DNA of 64,000 nt from Melioribacteraceae bacterium (GCA_019638015.1 JAHBUP010000001.1:868001-932000), one strand, 5' to 3'; counted from the first letter of the stretch, positions 11,722 to 28,204 are shown. Notes: generated from the sequence alone by a model not told the origin. Made by a program: numbers and translations.

Positions 11722-11732
11722 TTTAGAATAAG

Positions 11733-13377
<1,645 letters not shown>

Positions 13378-13442
13378 TTATGAAACTATGTTTTTTCTCT
13401 TGCATGAAATTTTATAAATCAGTGAAAAATATTATTTAATAA

Positions 13443-15377
<1,935 letters not shown>

Positions 15378-15417
15378 TATGCATTAACAGGCAAATAATA
15401 AATATGAAAATTGGAAA

Positions 15418-17412
15418 ATGAAAATAAATTGTAGGTCTATGAATTACTCACTCAAAACAATAACACTTTTATGTATTTTCTTATTGATTCATACAATCTC
15501 ATTTGCGCAAAATAAACTGAATAGTAAAAAAATAAGTCCGATGCTTTTCGGATTATTTTTTGAAGATATCAATTATTCAGCAGATGGTGGAATTTATGCA
15601 GAACTTGTTCAAAATCGTTCATTTGAATATAATCCTAACAGCCGCAGAGAGTGGCACCCATTTTCTTATTGGGAATATATAACTCCCGGCTTTTCATACG
15701 GGGCTGTTAATATTGAAACTAATTTTCCAATCCATCCAAATAATCCTCATTATGTAGTTTTAAATATCGAACATGTTGGCAAAGAAGATCAATACAAGGG
15801 CGATGCAGGAGTTGGATTGGCAAATTCCGGTTTTGATGGAATGGTTATAAAAGTAAACGAAAAATATAATTTATCATTGTATGCTCGATTGCTTTCTGAT
15901 GTACCAGTAAATTTATTAATAGGTCTGCAAAGTCCTTCTGGAAAAATTAAGTATGCAGAAAAAAATATTTCTGTATCATCAAAGGACTGGAATAAATATA
16001 CAACTTCACTTACTGTTACCGAGGATAGCGACAGTGCAAATTTGTTTATTCTTGCAACTAATAAAGGTAAACTGGCGCTTGATCTAATTTCTCTTTTCCC
16101 AGAAAAAACTTTCAAAAATCGTCCAAATGGACTACGATTAGATTTAGCCCAAATGCTCGCTGATATGAAACCGAAGTTTGTTCGTTTTCCCGGGGGCTGT
16201 CTTGTACATGGTGATGGATTAGGAAATATGTATCGATGGAAAAATACAATTGGGCCAATTGAAGAGAGAGTTGAACAGAAAAATTTGTGGGGCTATAACC
16301 AAACTGCAGGGTTGGGATACTATGAATATTTTCAGTTTTGTGAAGACATAGGAGCTAAACCAATCCCTGTTTTACCTGCGGCTGTAAGTTGTCAGAATTC
16401 AGGAGGTACCTGGCGCATTGGGGGTACTGGACAGAGAGCACTTCCTAAGGATTTAATCCCAGAGTATATTCAAGAAGTACTGGATTTGATTGAATGGGCT
16501 AATGGACCTGCAAATTCGAAATGGGGATCCAAACGTGCTGAAGCGGGGCATCCAGAACCATTTAACCTCGAATACATCGGCATTGGTAATGAAGATAAAA
16601 TAACACCAGAATTTGAAGAACGATTTAAAATAATATTTGATGCTGTAAAAAAGAATCATCCAGAAATTACAATTATTGGCACTGTTGGGCCATTCCATAG
16701 CGGGGAGGATTTTGATAAAGGTTGGAAGTTGGCACACGATCTTCAAATTCCAATAGTTGACGAGCATTACTATACTGATCCAAAATGGTTTATATCTAAT
16801 CAGTTTCGTTATGATAAATATGATCGAAGTAAATCCAAGGTTTATTTGGGTGAGTATGCATCTTGGGGAAATAAAATGATTAATGCGATTGCAGAAGCTG
16901 CATACATGACTTCATTAGAGCGAAATGGAGATGTTGTTGTGATGGCTTCATACGCACCATTGTTTGCTAAAAAGGATTTTACTCAGTGGAAAACTGATTT
17001 GATCTTTTTCGATAATAATAACATTTGCCCAACTCCGAATTATTATGTACAAAAAATGTTTATGACAAATCAAGGCGAACTCTACTATGAGAATATTATT
17101 TCAAAAGATGAAAAGGATACAACTTTAGCCGCATCATGTGTAAAAGATAGTGAAACCGGCGATATAATTTTAAAACTTGTTAATGCTAGCGAGGAAAATA
17201 AAAAAGTGAATGTTGATCTCTCTTTATTTGATAATTTAGCTCCCGAAGCGGATATGATTATTTTATCTGGTAATAAAGATGCTGAGAACACATTCGAAAA
17301 TCCAAATAATGTTGTTCCTATAAAATCTGTTTACAAAATTAAAACCAAATTTGAATATAGTACTCCGGCAATGTCGCTAACTGTAATAAGAATAAGACAA
17401 AGTAATAAGTGA
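15418..17412 (+). CDS. GH51 alpha-L-arabinofuranosidase
   Basis: Retaining exo-enzyme that removes arabinofuranose from arabinoxylan, arabinan or xyloglucan. 664 residues from ATG 15418, or 657 from ATG 15439; both lead into the same signal peptide (ending ISFAQ). The family opening LFGLFFEDINYSADGGIYAE is near residues 43-62, followed by a CBM-like insert (~85-220) and the (beta/alpha)8 barrel. Glu392 in GIGNED is the acid/base and Glu479 in YLGEYASWG the nucleophile. A C-terminal beta-sandwich closes the protein. It starts 40 bases after the double esterase, in the same probable operon. Confidence 0.92.
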   Translation: MKINCRSMNYSLKTITLLCIFLLIHTISFAQNKLNSKKISPMLFGLFFEDINYSADGGIYAELVQNRSFEYNPNSRREWHPFSYWEYITPGFSYGAVNIETNFPIHPNNPHYVVLNIEHVGKEDQYKGDAGVGLANSGFDGMVIKVNEKYNLSLYARLLSDVPVNLLIGLQSPSGKIKYAEKNISVSSKDWNKYTTSLTVTEDSDSANLFILATNKGKLALDLISLFPEKTFKNRPNGLRLDLAQMLADMKPKFVRFPGGCLVHGDGLGNMYRWKNTIGPIEERVEQKNLWGYNQTAGLGYYEYFQFCEDIGAKPIPVLPAAVSCQNSGGTWRIGGTGQRALPKDLIPEYIQEVLDLIEWANGPANSKWGSKRAEAGHPEPFNLEYIGIGNEDKITPEFEERFKIIFDAVKKNHPEITIIGTVGPFHSGEDFDKGWKLAHDLQIPIVDEHYYTDPKWFISNQFRYDKYDRSKSKVYLGEYASWGNKMINAIAEAAYMTSLERNGDVVVMASYAPLFAKKDFTQWKTDLIFFDNNNICPTPNYYVQKMFMTNQGELYYENIISKDEKDTTLAASCVKDSETGDIILKLVNASEENKKVNVDLSLFDNLAPEADMIILSGNKDAENTFENPNNVVPIKSVYKIKTKFEYSTPAMSLTVIRIRQSNK

Positions 17413-17454
17413 TTAATCTCTTAAATCTTCTGAAAAATGTTGTTTGTCATTTGT

Positions 17455-17472
17455 ATTCCGATTTATCGGAAT
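17455..17472. repeat. Perfect inverted repeat ATTCCGAT-TT-ATCGGAAT
   Basis: Eight-base arms with a two-base loop, 43 bases after the GH51 stop and about 95 bases before the GH97 start. It is not followed by a T-run. It could be a weak terminator, an operator, or a copy of a dispersed palindrome; the sequence alone does not decide. Confidence 0.5.
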
Positions 17473-17567
17473 TGAATTGTGGTGAGTCGTTCTTTCGAAA
17501 TTACATTCTTATGTTTATCGGATGATTCATTTTATTACTACTCAATTAATACTAAGGAAATATTTCA

Positions 17568-19511
17568 ATGAAATTCATAAGACTAACATTAACAATACTT
17601 CTGGTTATTACTATTATCGATTTAATCGCTATGGATAAGTTCGAGATAAAAAGTCCGGACTTAAAAATAGCAGTGAATGTTTGGATAACAACGAATGGTG
17701 AGCCGGTATATTCTATTCTTCATTCTGGTACAACCGTAATAAAAGAATCCAAAATGGGAATTGTTAGAAGTGATTATGATTTTACAACTGGATTAAAACT
17801 AGATTCTACTTCAAACGTTAATATTGTTTCCGATAGATATATGCTTCTTCATGGCAAACGATCGAATTGTAATTACGAGGCCAATAAACGAATTTTTTAC
17901 TTAAGCAATCTGAATAAAAAAATAATAGAGATTATCTTTCAGGTCTCGAATGATGGAGTTGCATTCAGATATCATTTCCCGGATCAATCAGAAAATCCAT
18001 TAAAAATTTATAAAGAAGTGACTTCGTTTCATTTCGATGCATCTACAAAAGCATTTTTGCAGCCATGCCCTGATTCCCGAACCGGTTGGAATTACACTCA
18101 GCCTTCATACGAAGAATATTATCAAATGAATATACCTGTTGGCACAGTTTCACCCAATCAAGCGGGCTGGGTTATGCCGGCTCTTTTTAATTACAAGAAA
18201 TATTGGATGAGCATAACAGAGGCCGCAGTTGATACCAACTATTGTGGAACTAGATTAAGTCAGTTTTCTCCGAATGGGGAGTATTCGGTACTATTTCCTC
18301 AACCACAGGAGGGAAGAGGTGCTGAGCCTGTTTTACCGCAATCAAAATTGCCTTGGTTTACTCCTTGGAGAATAATTGTAATTGATGATAATCTATCTGG
18401 AATAGTTGAATCGACTTTAGGTACCGACTTGGCTATTCCACAAAAATATGATGTATCTAACTGGCTTGAGCCTGGAACCGCATCTTGGAGTTGGGTTATT
18501 TTAAAGGACGATTCTACAGAATATAATACTCAAAAGCGATTTATAGATTTCGCCTCAGAAATGAATTGGAAGTATTGTCTCATTGATGCTTTTTGGGATA
18601 AGCAGATTGGTTACGAAAAAATTAAAGAACTCTCCGATTATGCTAAAACAAAAGATGTGAAAATATTATTGTGGTACAATTCGGCAGGAGATTGGAATAC
18701 TACACATCTTACTCCAAGAGACAAAATGCTGACTAAAAAGTCGAGGCGAGATGAGTTTAAAATAATAAGCGAAATGGGTATTGCAGGAATTAAGGTTGAT
18801 TTTTTCGGGGGGGATGGACAATCAATGATGAAGTATTATATTGATATTTTGAAAGATGCCGCCGAGTTTAAGCTTTCTGTAAATTTTCATGGATCAACTT
18901 ATCCTAGGGGATGGCACAGAACTTACCCAAATTTAGTTAGCATGGAAGCTATTAAGGGAGAAGAGTATGTTACCTTTGCACAAGAAAATGCAAATCATCA
19001 ACCTTCTCATTGTACGATTATACCGTTCACAAGAAATCTTTTTGACCCGATGGACTTTACCCCTGTAAATTTTTCGGGAATCCCAAATATCGAACGCAAA
19101 ACAACAAAGGGATTTGAAATTGCCTCATCTGTTTTATTTACTTCAGGAATACAGCACATCGCTGAAACTCCAACAGGAATGTCACAACAAAAAGATTTTG
19201 TTAAAGATTTTATGAGTAGTTTACCCGCAAATTGGGACGACTTAAAATTTATAGATGGGTATCCGGGTAAATATGTTGTGCTCGCAAGAAGAAAAGGAAA
19301 CGAATGGTTTATAGCATGTATCAACGGTGAGAATTCTGAAAGGACATTCACTATGAATCCTACTTTCCTTGATAGTAAATCAAAAGGATTTATTATAGCA
19401 GATTCCGATAATAAAAATGATCTGGTAAAAATGGATGTTGATTTTTCAAATTCAATAAATATTACTATTCATCCGCATGGGGGATTCATAATTAAAGCGT
19501 TGGCAAAATGA
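17568..19511 (+). CDS. GH97 retaining-type alpha-galactosidase/alpha-glucosidase
   Basis: 647 residues. An N-terminal hydrophobic signal (~1-20) is followed by the GH97 N-terminal beta-sandwich (~25-270), the catalytic (beta/alpha)8 barrel (~280-560) and a C-terminal beta domain. Asp411 in IKVDFFGGDGQ lies where retaining GH97 enzymes such as the Bacteroides alpha-galactosidase carry their nucleophile, so I favour alpha-galactosidase over the inverting SusB-type glucosidase. Conserved SVNFHGST and EAIKGEEY stretches follow. GH97 enzymes need calcium. Its stop overlaps the LacI regulator start by four bases (ATGA), tying its expression to that regulator. Confidence 0.87.
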   Translation: MKFIRLTLTILLVITIIDLIAMDKFEIKSPDLKIAVNVWITTNGEPVYSILHSGTTVIKESKMGIVRSDYDFTTGLKLDSTSNVNIVSDRYMLLHGKRSNCNYEANKRIFYLSNLNKKIIEIIFQVSNDGVAFRYHFPDQSENPLKIYKEVTSFHFDASTKAFLQPCPDSRTGWNYTQPSYEEYYQMNIPVGTVSPNQAGWVMPALFNYKKYWMSITEAAVDTNYCGTRLSQFSPNGEYSVLFPQPQEGRGAEPVLPQSKLPWFTPWRIIVIDDNLSGIVESTLGTDLAIPQKYDVSNWLEPGTASWSWVILKDDSTEYNTQKRFIDFASEMNWKYCLIDAFWDKQIGYEKIKELSDYAKTKDVKILLWYNSAGDWNTTHLTPRDKMLTKKSRRDEFKIISEMGIAGIKVDFFGGDGQSMMKYYIDILKDAAEFKLSVNFHGSTYPRGWHRTYPNLVSMEAIKGEEYVTFAQENANHQPSHCTIIPFTRNLFDPMDFTPVNFSGIPNIERKTTKGFEIASSVLFTSGIQHIAETPTGMSQQKDFVKDFMSSLPANWDDLKFIDGYPGKYVVLARRKGNEWFIACINGENSERTFTMNPTFLDSKSKGFIIADSDNKNDLVKMDVDFSNSINITIHPHGGFIIKALAK

Positions 19512-20551
19512 ATAAGACAAAAGAAATAACCATAGGTGATATTGCCAAAAGAGCGGGCGTTTCAAAAGGGACAGTCTCGGCTGTGCTAAATGAAAAAATG
19601 GTAGTGAAGCGTTCTACTAGAGAAAAAATTCTACTTCTCATGAAAGAATTAAATTACCGGCCAAAAGGGTTTGCCAGAAATCTAAAAAATGGCGATCCCG
19701 GAAAATGCATAGGAATTATTGTTAAAGAATTAAATTATCCTTTTTATACAACTATCGCAGAAGCCGCAAAGGAATATGCCAGCTCAAAAGGTTATTCATT
19801 AGTAATGGCAAGCTCTGATTACAACCATGAGACTGAAAAAAATATTATGAACCTTTTTTTGGCTAAAGATATAAGAGGTGCAATTATAGCCCCAATTTTA
19901 GAAGGCAATTCAGAAATTGCACATCTATTTAAACTAAAAAATTTGAACTATCCTTTCGTATTATTAGCAGATGTAAAAGGAATTGTGACTAATGTTGTTG
20001 AGATAGACAATAGTCGTGCAATAGGTAAAGCTGTGGAATATTTAATAAAAAATGGACATAAAAAAATTGTTCATTTTGCCGGACCTCCTGAATCAGCCCA
20101 CACTAGAGATCGCATTGAAGGATTTCAAAATGCATTTAGTGAAAGCACACTGGTTTTTAATAAAAGCATGATAGTTCCAATTGGAGCTCACGCTAAAGTG
20201 AGTTATGAAAAAACAGTAAAATATTTCAGTACTAGAAAAAGAAAAGATTATCCCACCGCAATTGTATGCTTCAATGATTTGCAGGCTCTTGCAGTTATGA
20301 CTGCATTAAGGGACCTAGATATAAAAGTACCTAAAGATATTTCAGTTATTGGTAATGATGATATTAATTATGCCGAGATATATTCGGTACCCCTTACCAC
20401 GATCAGATCTCCTCAAAAAGAGATTGGTCAGAAAGCCGCTGAAATATTAATAAGAAATATAGAATCGTCGCCGCCTGCTCCAATCGAACGAATTATTCTT
20501 GATACAGAATTAGTTGTTAGAAAATCAACTAGAAAGATAAATGTGAAATAA
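19508..20551 (+). CDS. LacI-family transcriptional regulator
   Basis: 347 residues with the full LacI layout: an N-terminal helix-turn-helix (~6-28, IGDIAKRAGVSKGTVSAVLN), a hinge helix (~50-65, YRPKGFARNLKNG) and a two-lobed periplasmic-binding-like sugar domain (~68-345). It is translationally coupled to the GH97 gene. LacI proteins normally repress until a sugar binds, and the nearest candidate site is the palindrome TGTAACCGGTTACA at 35744, upstream of a GH43 gene. The inducer is unknown; a mono- or disaccharide released by the locus is the natural guess. It is the only DNA-binding regulator inside the hydrolase cluster. Confidence 0.93.
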   Translation: MNKTKEITIGDIAKRAGVSKGTVSAVLNEKMVVKRSTREKILLLMKELNYRPKGFARNLKNGDPGKCIGIIVKELNYPFYTTIAEAAKEYASSKGYSLVMASSDYNHETEKNIMNLFLAKDIRGAIIAPILEGNSEIAHLFKLKNLNYPFVLLADVKGIVTNVVEIDNSRAIGKAVEYLIKNGHKKIVHFAGPPESAHTRDRIEGFQNAFSESTLVFNKSMIVPIGAHAKVSYEKTVKYFSTRKRKDYPTAIVCFNDLQALAVMTALRDLDIKVPKDISVIGNDDINYAEIYSVPLTTIRSPQKEIGQKAAEILIRNIESSPPAPIERIILDTELVVRKSTRKINVK

Positions 20552-20729
20552 TTTTTTGATACAATTTTCATGAGTTATTGTTTATAGAAACTATTTATAT
20601 GTCTATATGATTCTGAACAAGTTTATTAATGAAGGGCCTAAACGCTTCTGTAAATGGAAATTATAAATTTTAAAGATTTGAAAAGAGCATTTATAAAACA
20701 AATTCTAAATCTAACTGAGGAGAAATTAA

Positions 20730-23053
<2,324 letters not shown>

Positions 23054-23065
23054 ATAGGAGATAAA

Positions 23066-25660
23066 ATGTTTAAGAAATTATTAATTATCATAGCTTTTTT
23101 GTTATCGGTAAATATTGTAAGTCAAACTTTGCCATATCAAAATCCAAATTTAAATTCCGAAGCAAGAGCTAAAGATTTACTTTCCAGATTAACGCTTGAA
23201 GAAAAAGCCGCATTGATGTGTGATGTTTCCGATGCTGTTCCCCGTTTGGGAATAAAGAATTTTAATTGGTGGAGCGAAGCTTTACATGGTTTGGCAAACA
23301 ACAATGATGTAACTGTTTTTCCTCAGCCGATTGGAATGGCCGCATCATTTAATGATGAGTTAGTTTATAAAATATTTAATGCTACATCCGACGAGACTCG
23401 CGCCAAATATCATGAAGCGATTCGAAACGGACAGAAGAATAAACGATTCTTAAGTCTTTCGGTTTGGACACCCAATATTAATATTTTTAGAGATCCAAGG
23501 TGGGGTCGAGGACAAGAAACATATGGTGAAGACCCTTACTTAATGTCGCGCATGGGTGTTCAAGTTGTAAGAGGATTGCAGGGTCCGGCTGATTCAAAAT
23601 ATAAAAAATTACTGGCCTGCGCAAAACATTATGCCGTTCATTCAGGACCCGAATGGAGCCGTCATGAAATTAATATCAATAATGTTGATCCGCGTGATTT
23701 GTGGGAAACATATCTTCCTGCCTTTAAATCTTTAGTTCAGGAAGCGGATGTACGACAGGTAATGTGCGCATATCAACGATTGGACGATGACCCATGCTGT
23801 GGCAATACTCGGTTACTTCAAACAATACTCCGGGATGAATGGGGTTTTAAATATTTAGTAGTATCTGATTGTGGGGCTATTGCAGATTTTTATACAAGTC
23901 ACAAAGTTTCATCCACACCAGTACACGCTGCTGCCAAAGGAGTTTTAGCAGGTACCGATGTTGAATGCCAGTGGGATGGCCATAATTATAAGCAGCTTCC
24001 TGAAGCCGTTAAAAGAGGATTAATAAAAGAAGATGAAATTAATGAACGATTGATGCGTGTATTAGTCGGGCGTTTTGATTTGGGCGAAATGGACGATGAT
24101 GACATTGTTCCATGGTCAAAAATCCCGGCATCTATTATTAACAATGAAGAGCATAGAAAACTTGCGTTGGATATGGCACATCAATCGATGACTCTTCTTC
24201 AAAATAAAAACAATATCCTGCCATTTAAGAAGTCGATTAATAAAATTGCTGTAATTGGTCCAAATGCCGATGACGAACCAATGCTATGGGGTAATTATAA
24301 TGGCGTGCCGGTTAGAACAATTACAATTCTCGACGGAATTAAATCAAAACTTCCAGAAAATAAAATCTTTTATGATAAAGGATGTGATCTTGTCGAAGAT
24401 AAAGTTACGGAAAGTTATTTTTCACAAACTTCTATTAACGGCAATCAAGGTTTTAAAGCTACATATTGGAATAACCAAGAACGCCAAGGTGAAGTAGTAA
24501 CAACGCAACAAATAAAAAATCCAATAAAATTAACAACAGCAGGACAGCATGAATTTGCGAGCGGAGTTAAGCTTGAAGGTTTTTCAGCGCTTTACGAAAC
24601 CGAGTTTATACCAAAAGTTAGTGAAGAACTTGTTTTCAAATGCGGAGCTACCGGTGCTTTTGAATTATTGGTGAATGATGAATCAATTGTTAGATATGTA
24701 AATTGGAGGACACTTCCTTCACGTCATCCATATAAAGTTGAAGCGGGTAAATCATATAAAATAGAGATCCGTTATGCGCAGATGAATAACTGGCAGGCAA
24801 ATTTAGAATTCAATTTTGGTAAAGAAGTTGATGTAGATTATACTGAACTTATTAAAAAACTAAATGGAATTGATGTTGTTGTTTTTGTTGGCGGACTTTC
24901 TACAAATCTTGAAGGAGAAGAGATGCCAGTTTCTTATCCGGGTTTCAAAGGTGGCGACCGTACAAATATAGAGCTTCCTTCTGTTCAACGTAATTGTCTA
25001 AAAGCTCTAAAAGCTGCTGGCAAAAAAGTAATCTTTGTTAATTGTTCCGGTTCAGCAATTGCATTAACTCCTGAAACAGAAAGCTGTGATGCAATTTTGC
25101 AAGCATGGTATGGCGGCGAATCCGGTGGACAAGCAGTTGCCGATGTTCTGTTTGGAGATTATAATCCTTCAGGTAAACTTCCTATCACATTTTATAAAAA
25201 TTCTGATCAATTACCCGATTTCGAAGATTACTCTATGAAGGGAAGAACTTATCGTTTTATGAATGATGCTCTATTCCCATTCGGCTTTGGTTTGAGTTAT
25301 ACTAATTTTAAAATTGGCGATGCAAAACTGAATAAAAGTGTTATTAAAGAAAATGAATCTGTTGAACTTTCAATCCCGGTATCAAATACAGGTAAACGAG
25401 TTGGAACAGAAATAGTCCAGGTTTATGTTCGTAAAGCAAACGACGATGATGGTCCTATTAAAACTCTGAAGGGTTTTAAAAGATTAGATATTGGGGCGGG
25501 AAAATCAGCTACTGCGATAATCAATTTACCTTATAATTCATTTGAGTTTTATGACCGAACAAAAATTAAAATGACGGTTAACACGGGGGAGTATGAAATA
25601 TTGTATGGAAATAGTTCAGATGAGAAGCTATTGAAAAAAATTAAAATATCTGTTAACTAA
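23066..25660 (+). CDS. GH3 beta-xylosidase/beta-glucosidase with PA14 insertion
   Basis: 864 residues. Signal peptide (~1-19), GH3 N-terminal barrel (~28-330, nucleophile Asp268 in VVSDCGA), (alpha/beta)6 C-terminal domain split by a PA14 domain (~455-590, FKATYWNNQERQGE), then a fibronectin-III-like domain at the end (~740-864, GTEIVQVYVRK). The opening NPNLNSEARAKDLLSRLT and VSDCGAIADFY resemble the beta-xylosidase branch of GH3, but beta-glucosidase activity is also possible. PA14 inserts shape the substrate pocket in related enzymes. It probably finishes xylo- or gluco-oligosaccharides in the periplasm after the esterases of the same operon act. Confidence 0.9.
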   Translation: MFKKLLIIIAFLLSVNIVSQTLPYQNPNLNSEARAKDLLSRLTLEEKAALMCDVSDAVPRLGIKNFNWWSEALHGLANNNDVTVFPQPIGMAASFNDELVYKIFNATSDETRAKYHEAIRNGQKNKRFLSLSVWTPNINIFRDPRWGRGQETYGEDPYLMSRMGVQVVRGLQGPADSKYKKLLACAKHYAVHSGPEWSRHEININNVDPRDLWETYLPAFKSLVQEADVRQVMCAYQRLDDDPCCGNTRLLQTILRDEWGFKYLVVSDCGAIADFYTSHKVSSTPVHAAAKGVLAGTDVECQWDGHNYKQLPEAVKRGLIKEDEINERLMRVLVGRFDLGEMDDDDIVPWSKIPASIINNEEHRKLALDMAHQSMTLLQNKNNILPFKKSINKIAVIGPNADDEPMLWGNYNGVPVRTITILDGIKSKLPENKIFYDKGCDLVEDKVTESYFSQTSINGNQGFKATYWNNQERQGEVVTTQQIKNPIKLTTAGQHEFASGVKLEGFSALYETEFIPKVSEELVFKCGATGAFELLVNDESIVRYVNWRTLPSRHPYKVEAGKSYKIEIRYAQMNNWQANLEFNFGKEVDVDYTELIKKLNGIDVVVFVGGLSTNLEGEEMPVSYPGFKGGDRTNIELPSVQRNCLKALKAAGKKVIFVNCSGSAIALTPETESCDAILQAWYGGESGGQAVADVLFGDYNPSGKLPITFYKNSDQLPDFEDYSMKGRTYRFMNDALFPFGFGLSYTNFKIGDAKLNKSVIKENESVELSIPVSNTGKRVGTEIVQVYVRKANDDDGPIKTLKGFKRLDIGAGKSATAIINLPYNSFEFYDRTKIKMTVNTGEYEILYGNSSDEKLLKKIKISVN

Positions 25661-25690
25661 TCTTTATTATAATTACCTGGGTAAAATGAA

Positions 25691-28111
25691 ATGATAAAGA
25701 AAATATTAATACTCTTTTTGTTTCTAATTACATTAAATAGTAAAGATAAAGCTCAAATATTTAATGTAACTGAGCATGGAGTAATATTAAATATTGACTC
25801 AATTAAAATTGAACTCCAATTCTATAATCCATCAACTATTCGAGTTATCAAGTCTCTAACTAAAATCGACTTTTCAAAGGAAAGTCTATCAATAATCATT
25901 TCTCCTCAAAAAACAGAATTTGTTGTAAAGCAGCAGCAAGATGAAATATTATTGAAGAGCGAAATACTTCATGCATCGATAAATCTGCAAAATGGGAAAA
26001 TATCTTTTTCGATACCAACTAAAGGAATTCTGCTACAAGAAAAAGAAAATGGTATTTCATTTAATAATTTTAATGATGCCGGTACTGCGACATATAGCGT
26101 GAGGCAATCATTTGTTCTGGACAAAGATGAACCAATATATGGATTGGGATTTCAACAACAGGGCAAAATGATTCAACGCAATCTAAAGTTAAAAATGATA
26201 CAAGGTAACACTGATACTTATATTCCTTTTTTTCAATCTATAAAAGGGTATGGACTTTTCTGGGACAATTATTCACCTACTACATTTACAGACACTCCGG
26301 ATGAAACAACTTATGAATCGGAAGTTGGTGATTGCATTGATTATTATTTTATGTTTGGAGAAAATGCTGATGGAGTGATCGCGAAAATGCGAGATCTCAC
26401 TGGACAAGCACCGATGTTTCCTCTCTGGACTTATGGTTATTTTCAAAGTAAAGAAAGGTATAAGAGTCAAGATGAGACTGTAGGCGTAGTTAAAAAATAT
26501 CGTGAACTTGGAGTACCTCTCGACGGAATAATTCAAGATTGGCAGTATTGGGGTAATAATTATTTATGGAATGCAATGGAATTTTTGAATTCCGACTTTT
26601 ATGATCCGCAGAAGATGATTAATGATGTACATTATTTAAATGCACATATGCTTATATCAATTTGGAATTCGTTTGGCCCAAAAACAAAACAGTATAATGA
26701 ATTAGAGAAAATAAACGCCCTAATGGATTTTGTTACCTGGCCGGCCTCCGGTTCTGATAAATGGCCTCCAAATATTGATTATCCTTCAGGAGTAAAAGTA
26801 TATGATCCATTCAATCCAGAAGCCCGTAACATCTACTGGAAGTATCTTAATAAAGGAATCTTCTCACTTGGAATGGATGGATGGTGGATCGATTCATCGG
26901 AACCCGATCATTTGTTTTTTAAAGATTCCGATCTAGACAATAAAACATATCTTGGTTCATTTAGGAAAGTTCGTAATGCTTTTCCATTGATGACAGTTGG
27001 AGGAGTTTATAAAAACCAGCGTGCCGTAACTTCCGATAAGCGTGTATTTATTCTCACCCGTTCGGCATTTGCAGGGCAGCAGCGTTATGCCGCTAATACT
27101 TGGACTGGCGATGTGGTAGCCTCCTGGGATGCATTAATAAATCAGATTTCAGCAGGATTAAATTTTTCTCTGAGTGGAATTCCTTATTGGAATTCTGACA
27201 TTGGCGGCTTTTTCCTATGGAACTTCCCTAAAAAATTAGGAGATCCCAATTATCGTGAGCTTTATGTGCGGTGGATACAGTTCGGAATATTTTGCCCGAT
27301 GATGCGTTCACACGGAACTGATGCGCCCCGTGAAATCTATCAATTTGGAAAAAGGGGAGATAAGCTTTTTGATGCGATTGAAAAATCAATTAATCTAAGA
27401 TATTTATTACTACCCTATATTTATTCTGCATCTTGGGATGTGACGGAAAATCAATCAACTATGACGCGTGCATTGATGATGGATTTTGCGAATGATAAAG
27501 ATGCACAGGATATCAATGACGAGTATATGTTTGGTAAAGCATTATTGGTTTGTCCCGTAACCACTCCGATGTATTCAAAGATTGTTATTGCAGGAAAAGA
27601 TACCTCGCATGTTGAAGATTTCAGTAAAATTAAAAGTGAGTCGGTTTATCTACCCAAAGGAAGTGATTGGATTGACTTTTGGACGGGAGAAAAATATAAA
27701 GGTGGAAAAACAATAAATATCGAAGTGCCGATTGAAATAATCCCGTTGTTTGTAAAAGCCGGTTCAATAATTCCGTTGGGACCTAAGGTTCAATATGCTG
27801 AAGAGAAAAAATGGGATAATCTTGAGATTCGAATATATCCTGGTACCGATGGGAAGTTTACATTATATGAAGATGAGAATGACAATTACAATTATGAAAA
27901 AGGAATTTATTCTTTAATTTATTTTGAATGGAATGACGCAAAAAATGAATTGACCATTAGTGATAGAAAAGGTTCTTTCCCGGGAATGCTCGGTAAGCGA
28001 AAGTTCAACATAGTAATTGTTTCTAAAAATAATGGTCTTGGGATGAATAAGATTGAATCTTATAATGAAATTATTGAATACGGTGGGAGTAGTGTTGTTG
28101 TTAAATTTTAA
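25691..28111 (+). CDS. GH31 alpha-xylosidase-like enzyme (no PA14)
   Basis: 806 residues: signal peptide (~1-21), N-terminal beta-sandwich (~25-220), GH31 barrel (~235-600) and distal C-terminal beta domains. The nucleophile is Asp401 in GWWIDSSEPD and the acid/base Asp474 in WTGDVVASW; the WWxDxxEP form is that of alpha-xylosidases acting on xyloglucan, rather than typical alpha-glucosidases. The C-terminus shares long identical stretches with the next gene (LYEDENDNYNYEKG), so the two are paralogues. It follows the GH3 gene by 30 bases. Confidence 0.88.
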   Translation: MIKKILILFLFLITLNSKDKAQIFNVTEHGVILNIDSIKIELQFYNPSTIRVIKSLTKIDFSKESLSIIISPQKTEFVVKQQQDEILLKSEILHASINLQNGKISFSIPTKGILLQEKENGISFNNFNDAGTATYSVRQSFVLDKDEPIYGLGFQQQGKMIQRNLKLKMIQGNTDTYIPFFQSIKGYGLFWDNYSPTTFTDTPDETTYESEVGDCIDYYFMFGENADGVIAKMRDLTGQAPMFPLWTYGYFQSKERYKSQDETVGVVKKYRELGVPLDGIIQDWQYWGNNYLWNAMEFLNSDFYDPQKMINDVHYLNAHMLISIWNSFGPKTKQYNELEKINALMDFVTWPASGSDKWPPNIDYPSGVKVYDPFNPEARNIYWKYLNKGIFSLGMDGWWIDSSEPDHLFFKDSDLDNKTYLGSFRKVRNAFPLMTVGGVYKNQRAVTSDKRVFILTRSAFAGQQRYAANTWTGDVVASWDALINQISAGLNFSLSGIPYWNSDIGGFFLWNFPKKLGDPNYRELYVRWIQFGIFCPMMRSHGTDAPREIYQFGKRGDKLFDAIEKSINLRYLLLPYIYSASWDVTENQSTMTRALMMDFANDKDAQDINDEYMFGKALLVCPVTTPMYSKIVIAGKDTSHVEDFSKIKSESVYLPKGSDWIDFWTGEKYKGGKTINIEVPIEIIPLFVKAGSIIPLGPKVQYAEEKKWDNLEIRIYPGTDGKFTLYEDENDNYNYEKGIYSLIYFEWNDAKNELTISDRKGSFPGMLGKRKFNIVIVSKNNGLGMNKIESYNEIIEYGGSSVVVKF

Positions 28112-28183
28112 TATAGTAATAATAACCCGAGTTTTAATTGAGATTCAAGGACAACGTTTTAAAAGTAATACCAGTACAATATA

Positions 28184-28204
28184 GAATGTTAATGGTTAAC
28201 ATTC
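28184..28204. promoter_or_regulatory. Perfect 9-3-9 inverted repeat upstream of GH31
   Basis: GAATGTTAA (28184-28192) and TTAACATTC (28196-28204) flank TGG, 52 bases before the second GH31 start. The odd spacing differs from the LacI-type palindrome at 35744. It may bind a dimeric regulator, or form a short attenuator hairpin; no T-run follows. Confidence 0.5.
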
